A stretch of DNA of 64,000 bases, from the NCBI RefSeq assembly GCF_028596025.1, contig NZ_CP117167.1, positions 1,178,001-1,242,000 of the forward strand, in the 5' to 3' direction. This DNA is from Mucilaginibacter jinjuensis. Its GTDB lineage: Bacteria > Bacteroidota > Bacteroidia > Sphingobacteriales > Sphingobacteriaceae. Each line of letters begins with the position of its first letter. Position 1 is the stretch's first letter. The notes below the pieces were generated by a model that saw nothing but the letters and a program-made list of their open reading frames with translations, was not told where the DNA came from and searched no databases. Position numbers and translations under genes: made by a program. Positions 45,178-54,400 of the stretch are shown piece after piece.

Positions 45178-45375
45178 TTAGCATTGCCCTGCCCAATCGT
45201 CATCGCGGGTTTGATTTACGAGCAAGGTAACGAACCATAACAAGAATCCGGTAAGCAACAAGTCACGGTGGGTCAACGGCGGTACTTGTTGAGTTAACCA
45301 TAGCAGACCATCCCAAACTAATAGTACTAACGTCCCAGCGACTATCAAAGTCCTGAATAAATCCAGCTTCGCCAT
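45178..45375 (-). CDS. Small two-helix membrane protein
   Basis: A 65-residue protein with two hydrophobic helices (LIVAGTLVLLVWDGLLWL and LLLTGFLLWFVTLLV) joined by a short polar loop. The ATG overlaps the stop of the upstream gene as TGATG, supporting the start and coupled translation. Family unknown. Confidence 0.6.
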   Translation of the reverse strand: MAKLDLFRTLIVAGTLVLLVWDGLLWLTQQVPPLTHRDLLLTGFLLWFVTLLVNQTRDDDWAGQC

Positions 45376-45668
45376 CACTCTATCTCCTCCAGGTTCTTTA
45401 AACGAAAGATTTCCCGCGCGATCAATTGACAATTTAGCCCCAGTTCCTCTAGCGTACAGCATTTGGTTTTGATCTGTACCGGCAGCTTGTTCACGGTTTC
45501 CATCAGGTCGATATGCAACAGGCAGGATGGCTTTAGTTCCTTACTGCCTTGAAGCTGCTCAAATAATTGATACGCCCCCTCGTTGTAGTCACCTAAAAAA
45601 TATTGTCCGTAATTCGTAAAGCCCTGCGGCGTTTTCAGGCTCAGTAAAATGTAAAATTGCGTTTCCAT
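45375..45668 (-). CDS. Small hypothetical protein
   Basis: A 97-residue soluble protein beginning METQFYILLSLKTPQGF, with a middle strand/helix segment and Cys-rich TKCCTLEELGLNCQL near the end. Not recognised. It is translationally coupled (1-bp overlap) to the next small membrane-protein gene and lies 66 bp behind hsp20, so it may be stress-induced. Confidence 0.6.
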   Translation of the reverse strand: METQFYILLSLKTPQGFTNYGQYFLGDYNEGAYQLFEQLQGSKELKPSCLLHIDLMETVNKLPVQIKTKCCTLEELGLNCQLIAREIFRLKNLEEIE

Positions 45669-45733
45669 AAAGTGTTGAAATTCAAAAAGCCCCTGCCAGC
45701 AGGAGCTTTTGGTATTAAACAAACTATTAACAC

Positions 45734-46174
45734 TTATTTAATTTCGATTTGCCTGCGCACGGTCTTCGCTTCTTCGCGTTTAGCGATATCAATACATAAA
45801 ACACCGTCGGTGTAAATGGCGTCGATCTTACTGTCGTCCGCGCTATCCGGCAAGGTAAAGGAACGTACGAAAGAACTGTAGCTGTATTCACGTTTACTAT
45901 AGTTCTTTTTGCTATCCTGGTGATCGGTGCTTTGTTCTACCGAGACAGTCAGTTGGTTACGTTCCAAGGTCATTTTGAAATCTTCTTTTTTCAGACCTGG
46001 CGCTGCCAACTCGACATGGTAGTTGTTTTCGGTCTCGCTGATGTTCACGGCGGGAACGCGGGTCACCATGCGGTCATTAAAAAAAGTATCGTTGAAAATA
46101 GAATCGAAAACGTCACTAAAGCCTGGCAGTAATGAGCCGTTTCTTTTTTCAGGATTGAATTTAACTAAGGTCAT
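45734..46174 (-). CDS. Hsp20/alpha-crystallin small heat-shock protein
   Basis: A 146-residue holdase chaperone. The alpha-crystallin domain spans about 40-140 (VNISETENNYHVELAAPGLKKEDFK and YSSFVRSFTLPD), and the C-terminus has a short tail near RQIEIK. It binds unfolding proteins under heat or other stress. A purine-rich AAAGGAG ribosome-binding sequence stands just upstream, stronger than is usual for Bacteroidota. It heads a minus-strand run of small genes ending in a receiver. Confidence 0.93.
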   Translation of the reverse strand: MTLVKFNPEKRNGSLLPGFSDVFDSIFNDTFFNDRMVTRVPAVNISETENNYHVELAAPGLKKEDFKMTLERNQLTVSVEQSTDHQDSKKNYSKREYSYSSFVRSFTLPDSADDSKIDAIYTDGVLCIDIAKREEAKTVRRQIEIK

Positions 46175-46449
46175 GTCCTTTTCTCCTTTAAGTTTTACTT
46201 TAAAAAATAAATGATCAATAATTAATTAAACTGCAATAGAGCTAACAAGCTCTGTGCCAGTATATCAATCCTGAAAAATTTTCATTTTCGGACTGAAAAA
46301 GTTTCAGCACCCGTGCCAATTTTTCAGCTATGTGAATTAAGTCCAAACCATCAAGACTAAAGTTACACACACACACAGGTTGTATAAGCGAGATTTTTAT
46401 TTCATCCGCATAATATTAGAGCCCTAAGCTTTAAGGGGTTTTATTTAAA
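46175..46449. other. Intergenic with (AC)n tract
   Basis: About 275 bp between two minus-strand genes. It includes an (AC)6.5 tract at 46365-46377 and a weak hairpin of the CCCTAAGC type near 46425. The hsp20 promoter must lie here, but no clear -7 box was found. Confidence 0.35.
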
Positions 46450-46644
46450 TTAAGACACATAATTAACATAAGCTCCTTCCACTGGAAGATATCTATTATG
46501 TGGTGGGTTTTGGCTTCTTATGGTACCGCCAACCCCTTCATAAAATGAAGGAGCCGGACCGCCGCCACAAATATTTTGAGAAATAATTTCTACCTCCGGC
46601 TTCTGCCATGCTTTGTTTGCGCGGATTTTGTCGCTTACTTTCAT
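46450..46644 (-). CDS. Possible RiPP-like precursor peptide
   Basis: A 64-residue peptide. The N-terminal third (AWQKPEVEIISQNICGGG) resembles the leader of small Bacteroidota peptides with a Trp-x-Lys-Pro-Glu-Val motif. The C-terminal half is core-like: Gly, Pro, Tyr, Asn and Ser rich. A Cys-Gly-Gly-Gly junction could be a cleavage site. No modifying enzyme, protease or transporter is adjacent, so it is an orphan if real. It may instead be a small secreted or unknown protein. Confidence 0.45.
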   Translation of the reverse strand: MKVSDKIRANKAWQKPEVEIISQNICGGGPAPSFYEGVGGTIRSQNPPHNRYLPVEGAYVNYVS

Positions 46645-47204
46645 TCGATTTATTTTACATCACAACTTAAAAACTTTCCAGCTACTTTGCGCAAAGGTTG
46701 TGAAAATTTGAGCACTATTACAAAGTCTCGTTTTTCGTAATCAAACCCATAACACCAACCGACTTTCATTTCCACCTGATTGGCAATTTACAGGACTGAT
46801 ATTTATTGAATTGGCTGAGCGAGGATTATAACAAGCTCACTATTTTAAAGCAGTATTTCGAGAGCTTTCGGTATGTATTTCTAAGGCGACTTGGCGAATG
46901 CTATCAAAGCTTTATCTCACATACAAAGGAAAAAAACTGCGACTAAACAATTCGGAAAATCTTAAACGGTATAACTCGAACTGCCGTCATTGTCCAGCCT
47001 TCTTATTAATTCGGTGTTGTCAAGCGTAGCTTTATAGGTAGTTATTGTCGATCTACCGAATATTAGATCCGCTATTTTATGATACAAGTTTGTGCAAAAA
47101 ACAATGCCTTTGGATATCTGTAAACTTTCCGGTAAATGCGTTGTTTCTGCCTCTGACGCTGCGGATTTCAACTCAATCGCGTTTATTTTAATAATAATCT
47201 TTTT
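46645..47204. other. Intergenic, no supported gene
   Basis: About 560 bp before the MscS gene. A minus-strand frame (46962..47243) overlaps the start of MscS and has no recognisable domain. Broken protein-like text near 46800-46900 suggests old remnants. No confident promoter box was found. Confidence 0.4.
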
Positions 47205-48002
47205 ATGAAGAACACTTTTAACATTGAAAAATTTTATGACCACACCTATGCCTGGGTAATCAACTATGGTCCCCGTTTTTTAATTGGGATGCTTGTGCTT
47301 ATTGCAGGATTAAGATTCATACGCTGGATCCAGAACCGATCCCATAAGAAGATGGACAACAAGGAAGTCGACCCCTCTGTAACACCGTTTTTAAAAAGCT
47401 TGATCGGGGTAGCCTTACGGGTGCTGCTGATTATCGGTGTAATGCAGATCATAGGTATCCAGCTTACGCTTTTTACCGCGGTCATTGCTTCATTTGGCGT
47501 GGCGGTCGGACTTGCTCTATCCGGTACCCTGCAGAACTTTGCCAGCGGCATCTTGATCCTGCTTTTAAAACCCTTTGCGGTAGGCGACAACATTATCACG
47601 CAAGGCGAAGAAGGGACGGTCACTTCTATCGAGATATTTTATACGATCGTTACGACTTTTGATAACCGTGTAGTCATTGTACCGAATAGTAAGTTGTCCA
47701 ATGAAGTTATCATCAATATCAGCCGCGATGGCAGCAGGCGATTGGATATCAACCTTAAGTTTCCCAATAATATTGATATTAAACAGGCAAAAGAGATTAT
47801 TAATGCAGCCATAGACAAGTCTGAAAATATCCTGAAGAATCCTGAACGCAGGATCGGCATAGGGGAGATCCAGCCTGACGGTTATGTGATCAGCGTCAGC
47901 GTATGGGTGAATGCCCATGGTTTCCAGGATACCAAACTGGCTTTGCAGGAAACGATCTTACAGGATATTAAAGATTCCGGTTTAAAAATTCCCGGGATGT
48001 AA
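47205..48002 (+). CDS. MscS-family mechanosensitive channel
   Basis: A 265-residue small-conductance channel. Membrane helices are at about 20-40, 65-85 and 90-125; the third is the pore helix (FGVAVGLALSGTLQNFASGILILLLKP), followed by a cytoplasmic beta domain with VPNSKLSNEVIIN. It releases ions when membrane tension rises after osmotic downshock. A short MscS-type protein like the E. coli one. No operon partners. Confidence 0.92.
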   Translation: MKNTFNIEKFYDHTYAWVINYGPRFLIGMLVLIAGLRFIRWIQNRSHKKMDNKEVDPSVTPFLKSLIGVALRVLLIIGVMQIIGIQLTLFTAVIASFGVAVGLALSGTLQNFASGILILLLKPFAVGDNIITQGEEGTVTSIEIFYTIVTTFDNRVVIVPNSKLSNEVIINISRDGSRRLDINLKFPNNIDIKQAKEIINAAIDKSENILKNPERRIGIGEIQPDGYVISVSVWVNAHGFQDTKLALQETILQDIKDSGLKIPGM

Positions 48003-48928
48003 CAGCTTCAAAGCTGACCGAGAAGGGAGACATTTTCAATCTGGTCTTTCACTTGTATAGTTGAGTTATTTATATTGACTGAAGTGCAGTGCAATTAATT
48101 ATTAGTAAAATATCTTAAATAGAACTTCGTTTATGGATTAGGATGTTAAACTTTAAAATGTATGATTTGAGGATCTGATTCCGGTCGATTTGCGAAGATG
48201 TCCATTATAACGTTCTTCCGCGCGACTTTATCGCTTTCAGCTATTTAAAGCTAACCACCATACGAAAGCGGTCTCATGAAAAAAATTTTATTGCTGGACG
48301 ATAACCTATGGCATTCTATAAATATTAGTCATATACTATCATGTATTTGTTCCTAACTAATAACCTTTTATTATTTAATAATTAGAATCAGTGCATTCAG
48401 TTTGTGCAGGCCCATTGATAGAATATTTTTATTCCCCAAATTCTTTCCTAAGGACATCAATTACTGATTAATTCAAAGTATTTTGGTTGTTCCTTTGTGA
48501 TGATATTGATGCAATTAGTTATATTCGTATATCAAGTAGCCATTACTTGTGTAGTCGGTTAATAAATTTTAGCCTCTCGACAATAGGTGTTGAGAGGCTT
48601 ATTCGTTTAATTAGCTCCTGTTAAGCAGCTCTCTGTTGTATTAGCAACTTATCCATTGTAACTTTGACGGGTAAGCAGTGAAGCCTCCAAGCTGTCATTG
48701 CAAGCAGGTTTCATTTTAAGCAGTTTTTCTATACTGTAAAACTTAATTATTGATCGAAAATTACACCGGGACTGCTACTGGACCTTGGCAAATTTCAATG
48801 CGGTTTTGAGAGATTAAGGCAGTTAACTGTAAAGCTGACCGGCCCCAAATAGGCTTTGTAAAAGCGAAATATGTAATATTTTGCAGCAACTTTGCAGCGT
48901 CAACTAACAAGGAAAAACAGCATAACTA
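48003..48928. other. Intergenic with hairpin and a receiver-like stub
   Basis: About 925 bp. At 48276 an ATG opens MKKILLLDDN, the typical start of a receiver domain, but stops after 26 codons; it may be a truncated remnant. A hairpin lies at 48571-48599. Nothing else was recognised. Confidence 0.35.
48571..48605 (+). terminator. Hairpin, likely terminator
   Basis: AGCCTCTCGAC (48571-48581) pairs with GTTGAGAGGCT (48589-48599), an 11-bp stem with one G-U pair, followed by a T-containing tail. No gene ends immediately before it, so it may have outlived a lost gene. Confidence 0.5.
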
Positions 48929-49195
48929 ATGGAAGTTAATGACAGCACAGGGTTATATGAAACGTTACAGGAGGCACTGGCTGAAGCTGAGCAACGGGAG
49001 AACTGGCTGGAGAGCCATGTGAAATCTTTAAGGTATGTCAATATGATGAATGAACAGCTGCAACAGGCAGTTCTCCTAACAGACAGAGATCTTCCCGCTT
49101 CGATGGACAGGCTCATTAGTACACTTGACCTGCAATCTTCTTTCAATCCCTGGACAGGTATGTCAGAAGCTTGGAGATGCCGCCTTTGTGATTAG
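48929..49195 (+). CDS. Hypothetical coiled-coil-like protein
   Basis: An 88-residue acidic protein, not recognised. Residues 8-45 (LYETLQEALAEAEQRENWLE) are helical and coiled-coil-like, as in linkers of signalling proteins. It may be a fragment of a larger sensor. No neighbour supports a role. Confidence 0.35.
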   Translation: MEVNDSTGLYETLQEALAEAEQRENWLESHVKSLRYVNMMNEQLQQAVLLTDRDLPASMDRLISTLDLQSSFNPWTGMSEAWRCRLCD

Positions 49196-49206
49196 GGCTA
49201 AAGCCT

Positions 49207-49425
49207 TTGCTAATAGCAAAAGGAGCTGTTAATGGGGGTACCCTTAGATGCAGTTATTGTGTGTTGCAAGCAATATTCAAAAATAGTCACTTCCTTGCGA
49301 ACACGAGATTGATAATGGCTGATCCAAGTGTACAGTTGTTTATGAGTTGGCAAAAAGAAAAGGCATACGAACCGGAAGATACCGAAACGGCAATTCGATC
49401 TGGTCTTATAATTTCAATTGATTAA
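49207..49425 (+). CDS. Small hypothetical ORF, doubtful
   Basis: A 72-codon frame. The last 37 codons, from an internal ATG at 49315 (MADPSVQLFMSWQKEKAYEP), look more protein-like than the first half. Not recognised. Listed as doubtful. Confidence 0.2.
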   Translation: MLIAKGAVNGGTLRCSYCVLQAIFKNSHFLANTRLIMADPSVQLFMSWQKEKAYEPEDTETAIRSGLIISID

Positions 49426-49786
49426 TAGAAAAAGGTGAATCTTACCTCTATGATCTCTTAAAAAGGTTTTAAATCTCCCAAAGCTTTTTGTACTATCTAT
49501 GTACTAACAGTCTACCGTGTAAATAATTTTGATGAACTCTAATGCTGATGTACGGCTTTACCTTGTAAAGTCACACTCTTTTGCTAAGGGTGTCACCCTG
49601 ACAAGAAAATGTCCAATCAACTTATCAATTCAGCATTGTAAGAAAATAATCTTTATACAGCCTGTTCAAATGTGAATTGAGAACGTGCGATAATTCACAA
49701 AATTGAAGAAATTTCATTTATAGACCTTGTATAAATGTTGAATTAGAAAGGGTGTATGATTAAAAATAATCCGCTAACTGCCCAAA
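49426..49786. other. Intergenic, nothing recognised
   Basis: About 360 AT-rich bases between a doubtful ORF and the end of the convergent lipoprotein gene. No gene, hairpin or repeat was seen with confidence. Confidence 0.35.
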
Positions 49787-50455
49787 TCAATAGTCGCGGC
49801 CTACAAAAGTATTTGCTTCATCTTTAATAAAGATAAACATAGACCCGCTTTTTGTTCCGATTTTCCACGCCTTAATAATTTTGGGTGAGGTATAGGTGTG
49901 GTTTAGATCGTAATTTAAATCATAATAACCAAAGGTTGCTACCAAAATTGAATCCTCAAGATGTTTGCCCGCATATGGACGTACAGGGTTCCTGTAAGGA
50001 TATTGAAGTGTATCAGTTATTGTTGCAAAAGCTGCTTTTAGTGCATTTACTGAAGACTTCGCGACATTATCCAGATTTACGGTTGTGTACGCTGGTTTCG
50101 AGGTATAGATGAGTTGATGCGTTGCTACATCAAACTCAAAAGTACTCCAATTGAGCAATGGAAGCTTGTTATAGAAAGTGTAGCCATTGACCACATAGGT
50201 AGGTACAAAAATGTTGTGAGGAGGAGTAACAGGTAGCATTCTGTTAAAAACACTTAATTGTTGCGGAACAAAGTTTGGAACCGTCATCGTATAAGCGTTC
50301 ATTAACAGGTTTACAGTGTCTAGTTGTGATTTAGACAATACCGAAAATGTTCCATCCAAAACAGATATATTGTTCGGTTTAGGATCAGATTCGTGTTTGC
50401 TACAAGCAGCAAAAATGGTAGCCAGGACTAAGAGGGTGAGGTTAAAATATTTCAT
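49787..50455 (-). CDS. Lipoprotein of unknown function
   Basis: A 222-residue exported protein with a lipoprotein signal ending in ATIFAAC (Cys near residue 18), a Ser/Lys/Asp linker and a globular domain rich in Tyr, Thr and beta-strands (FVPTYVVNGYTFYNKLPLL, YTSPKIIKAWKIGTKSG). Not recognised. It is a single gene, isolated from its neighbours. Confidence 0.7.
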   Translation of the reverse strand: MKYFNLTLLVLATIFAACSKHESDPKPNNISVLDGTFSVLSKSQLDTVNLLMNAYTMTVPNFVPQQLSVFNRMLPVTPPHNIFVPTYVVNGYTFYNKLPLLNWSTFEFDVATHQLIYTSKPAYTTVNLDNVAKSSVNALKAAFATITDTLQYPYRNPVRPYAGKHLEDSILVATFGYYDLNYDLNHTYTSPKIIKAWKIGTKSGSMFIFIKDEANTFVGRDY

Positions 50456-50595
50456 GATAATGGCTTGTGTTAATATGAGACTACTTACTACCTGTTAACT
50501 TCTTTCTACTGGGTAAGGGTATATAAACTATTCTAATAAAGTCTCACAACACTTGCTGTCAAGAGACTTGTCTTATACACTGATCTTATCACAAT

Positions 50596-50644
50596 TAGTA
50601 AGTATAATCTTACTATTCCAAATATAAGTAAATCATCTTTACTT
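50596..50644. promoter_or_regulatory. Two palindromes, possible operator
   Basis: TAGTAAG-N6-CTTACTA at 50596-50615 and AAGTAAA-N5-TTTACTT at 50626-50644 lie just before the small gene at 50652. The half-sites resemble those in the HxlR intergenic region at 57808-57883, so an HxlR-type repressor is plausible. Confidence 0.4.
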
Positions 50645-50651
50645 TGTAACT

Positions 50652-50900
50652 ATGAACAGCCCTTTAGAATATTTTGAGATTTTCGATGGTGGTGATATGG
50701 TTCGTGTCGGAGTGATAGAGGTAACAAATAACCCTTCAATTGATCATCGTGATAAAATATGGTTGGAAACTTTAGTAACAGCAAAGGCTGCACTTTCAGT
50801 GGTCGATACAGTGCGCAGTTTATGCCTGTCGACTTTTATCAGTTCTATAATAGTATCCCACAATTGAGGTGGAAACAAAGAAGTCAAGCTGTCAAGTATA
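50652..50900 (+). pseudogene. Small protein, frameshifted, possibly DUF6228-like
   Basis: The first frame gives about 50 residues (MNSPLEYFEIFDGGDMVRVGV, then KIWLETLV). The next frame continues as SGRYSAQFMPVDFYQFYNSIPQL, and a third gives a short EVETKKSS ending. Together this resembles small DUF6228/WapI-type proteins, some being immunity proteins. At least two breaks make it a pseudogene or error-bearing. The family call is tentative. Confidence 0.45.
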
Positions 50901-51140
50901 GATGCTGATGTTTAGTTGTTAGGTGATTAACTGTAGTCATCTCAAAATAAGACCCTCTTTTAATAAAAATTATAATACAAGGAATTAGCTAACGCCAAAG
51001 TGTACAAGCTCTTGGAAGCCATCGTTAATGCGAAAATAATCGCAAGCGATCGTTCTATATTGCAAGCGGTTTTTTTTATCCCCTTAATGGGCCCGGACCT
51101 ATTTAAGTAATGGCAGATAAATGTTTGATACTATCCAACA

Positions 51141-51172
51141 ATCGGTTCGAGTTTAGTCCTGCTCCCGCTACC
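51141..51172 (+). repeat. tRNA 3'-end-like fragment
   Basis: A T-arm-like GGTTCGAG followed by CTGCTCCCGCTACC resembles the T-arm and acceptor end of a tRNA, but the arm is broken by extra bases and no 5' part is present. It is a remnant or an attachment-site scar. Confidence 0.4.
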
Positions 51173-51184
51173 TAGGAAAGAAAA

Positions 51185-51211
51185 GCCTTAGATGAAAATC
51201 TGAGGTTTTTT
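51185..51211 (+). terminator. Hairpin terminator, copy 1
   Basis: GCCTTAGAT and ATCTGAGGT form a 9-bp stem with G-U pairs and a GAAA loop, followed by a run of T. A nearly identical hairpin lies at 54899. Both are followed by TTTTGCGTTT. Confidence 0.65.
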
Positions 51212-51228
51212 TGCGTTTTTAACTTCTT

Positions 51229-51252
51229 GGGTTCGAATCCTACTCCCACTGC
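51229..51252 (+). repeat. tRNA 3'-end-like fragment
   Basis: GGGTTCGAATCC and CTCCCACTGC read as a T-arm plus acceptor strand. Upstream is a terminator, not a tRNA body, so it is only the 3' end, as left by integration at a tRNA gene. Confidence 0.45.
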
Positions 51253-51405
51253 AATCGAATTCAAAAAGTAAGTTGATTAGAAATGCCTCAAAAACGTGCA
51301 TATCAACGTCCGGTTTTGTTACACTGTACATAATCTAAACATCCTTATGTTGCTACATATCAATATGATATATCTTTGGAACAGCAATTGAACTAAGAAA
51401 TTAAC

Positions 51406-54400
51406 GTGAAGCTTTCTCTATCCTATACCGGCCTATATGACATTGCATTATTTGCCTTGATATGCGTCGGGTTGATATTTTGCACGCGGTTATGGTTTAA
51501 AAGGTCTGCCGGGTATACTAATCGTTTGCTTAGCCTTATCTTAATAACGATGGTATTGTGGCTGATTAAAACTGCTTGTATCCATATCCGGTTGGAAAAC
51601 TATTTTCCACTATGGAGATGGGTGCCTTTACAGTTTCTGCTGGCGCTCGGCCCGTTAATGTTTTTTTATGTACACAGTATCATACGGCCGGAACAAAAAT
51701 TTATCCGGAAGGATTTACTGAATTTCGTCCCGGTTTTACTGGAACTGTCTGTGCACGTAATAACAGTAATTCAGAGCACACGTATGGGTGTCGCCACTTA
51801 CAATACCCCAGCCTATCAACAATGGCAGCCGATATTGCAACTACTCACCCTGGCTTCCATTGCTATTTATTTATATCGGTGTGCACGGCTGGTTCAGAAA
51901 CCGGCAGTAGCAAATTCTAATAACATGCCGGATAAGTATTTTATGCGGGTGAGTCCCTCTTCGAAAGACAGGCTTATACAAAGAGGGTACTGGCTACGGC
52001 ATCAAATGAAGGCGAACCAGTTTTACCTTGATTCGGAATTGAGTGCAAATGCGCTTGCCAAAAAGCTCAATATTTCTATTCACGAATTGTCGAAGATCAT
52101 CAATACCGGCCTGCGCAAAAACTTTAACGATTTTGTTAACGAATTTCGGATCCAGGATGTGACCCGTAAAATGAAGGACCCTGCGTATGACCACCTAACG
52201 CTTTTAGGGATTGCCTACGAGTGCGGGTTTAACTCCAAAACAACTTTTAACCGTGCCTTCAAACAACTGATTGGGAAAAGCCCCATAGAATATAAACGCC
52301 AGCAGAAAAAAGAGCGACCAAATCATGATTTGGCACTTGTAACAACATATACAGCGATAACTTCGGGCCACAATACCACTTCGGTATGGTCTTATAAAAA
52401 ATTAAATCGCACTCGTATGTTTCGTAATTATTTGAAGATGGCGTGGCGCAATACGCTGCATAACAAAATTTATAGTGTGCTTAACATTACCGGCCTGGCA
52501 ACCGGTATGGCTGTGGCTCTCCTTATTGGTTTGTGGGTGGTTAACCAATATTCTTATGATCGTTTCCTGCCCGGTTATCAGCAATCATACCAGGTTGAAA
52601 TGAACCTCAGCAGCCAGCACGATGGTACGCATACGCAAACATCGATAGCGTTACCACTAACAGATGTTTTGAAGAAAGAGATTCCCGGTATTAAGTATGT
52701 GGCTGAAGCCGACAATATCAGCGGCAGAAACCACGGTCTGTTGGTTGGCGACAAAAAGCTATACCTGCAAGGCGGTGCTGCCGGAGGCGATTTCTTTAAA
52801 ATATTTCAGTATCCGTTTATAAAAGGTAATGGTAATTCGGCCTTAAGCAATCTCTATTCAATTGTTTTGACTGAATCGACCGCCAAAGCCTTATTTGGCG
52901 ATGCTGAACCAATAGGGAAAAGTGTGCGGTTTGATAACGCGCAGAACATGACGGTTACTGGTGTTATCCGCGATATCCCGAAGAATGCGACACTGCAGTT
53001 TAATTATATAGTGCCTTTTGCTTACCAGGAAGCCACTCAGGACTGGATTAAAGAAGGGCGAACACATTGGACCTACAATTCGTTCTTCGCATACGTGGCG
53101 TTGGAGCCGGGTGTAAGTTATGCGCAAATAGCCCCCAAGATCAGGGATATTGTTTACAAAAAGAGCCCCGAGATGCGGCCCTCTAAGCCCGAGGTATTTT
53201 TACACCCGTTAAAAGACTGGCATTTATACAACGACTTTAAGAATGGTAAAGTAGCAGGAGGTTTTGTGGATTATGTTCGCCTGTTTAGTATCATTGGTAT
53301 ATTGGTACTGGCCATAGCCTGCATCAATTTCATGAATCTCTCTACCGCCCGATCAGAAAAACGGGCAAGGGAAGTTGGGGTGCGCAAAGCTATCGGCTCT
53401 GCACGTGCTGATTTAGTTTATCAGTTTTTGCTTGAATCTGTACTGGTTACGTTTTTATCCTTTCTGTTGGGTCTGGTTTTTGTACTGCTGGCCATCCCGG
53501 CGTTTAATGCGTTAACAGGTTCGTATATCAGCATTCCATTTGGTAGTATCGGATTTTGGGGTATCATGATCCTTTTTGTGCTGTTTACCGGTTTACTGGC
53601 CGGAAGCAGGCCGGCATTTTACCTCTCCTCATTTAATCCGGTTAGGGTATTAAAAGGGCCTGTGCAGGCGGGCAAGTGGGCCTCGTTACCAAGAAAAGTA
53701 TTGGTTGTGGTGCAGTTTACCTGTTCCATCGCTTTGATCATCAGTACCGTAATTATTTACCAGCAAATACAATATGTTAAAGATCGGCCGACAGGTTACA
53801 GCGCCGACAGGCTAGTGATGACTGATATGAACGGCGATCTTTCTAAACACAATGAGGCGCTTAAAAACGATCTGTTAGCTTCGGGATTGGTGGAAAGTGT
53901 TGCTTCATCAAGCTCCCCGGCAACAGGGGTGTACAGCCATTTTACATTGGAGCAATGGCCTGGAAAAAATGCAGGCGAAGAAAATGTAAACATCGGCGCG
54001 ATATGGGTATCTGACGAATATTTTAAGACCATGGGGATGAACTTTGCCGCGGGGCATAATTTTACGGGCGACTGGAAAAGCGACACTCTGAATGTGATTG
54101 TGAACGAAGCGATGGTTAGGCGTATCGGCTTAAAAGATCCGGTTAACCAGACCGTAATAATTAATTTCAACAAAAAGCCGGTAAGGATCATCGGTGTGGT
54201 AAAAGATGCATTGATGGATTCGCCTTATAGCCCGGTAGAGCCTGCTGTTTTCGGGCATAACCCATTCGGATTTGTGATCACTTACCGGTTGGCGAAAAAC
54301 GCGGAGACGCATAACGCAATAGATAAGATTGGTAAAATATTTAATAAATATAACCCGGCTTACCCTTACCAATACAAATTTGTGAACGATGAATATGAGC

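Larger units (their letters stand above)
50901..51405. other. Intergenic with tRNA-like ends and terminator
   Basis: About 500 bp before the AraC-permease gene. It holds two tRNA 3'-end-like fragments and one hairpin, listed separately. No protein-coding gene was recognised. Confidence 0.45.

Noticed and set aside
46962..47243. 93-codon minus-strand frame overlapping MscS start
   Set aside because: Overlaps a certain gene's start antisense and has no recognisable features.
48276..48356. Receiver-domain gene start (MKKILLLDDN)
   Set aside because: Stops after 26 codons with no continuation in other frames that I could recognise; noted as a stub only.
51141..51252. Complete tRNA gene
   Set aside because: Only T-arm and acceptor-like 3' ends are present; a terminator occupies the place of the tRNA body.
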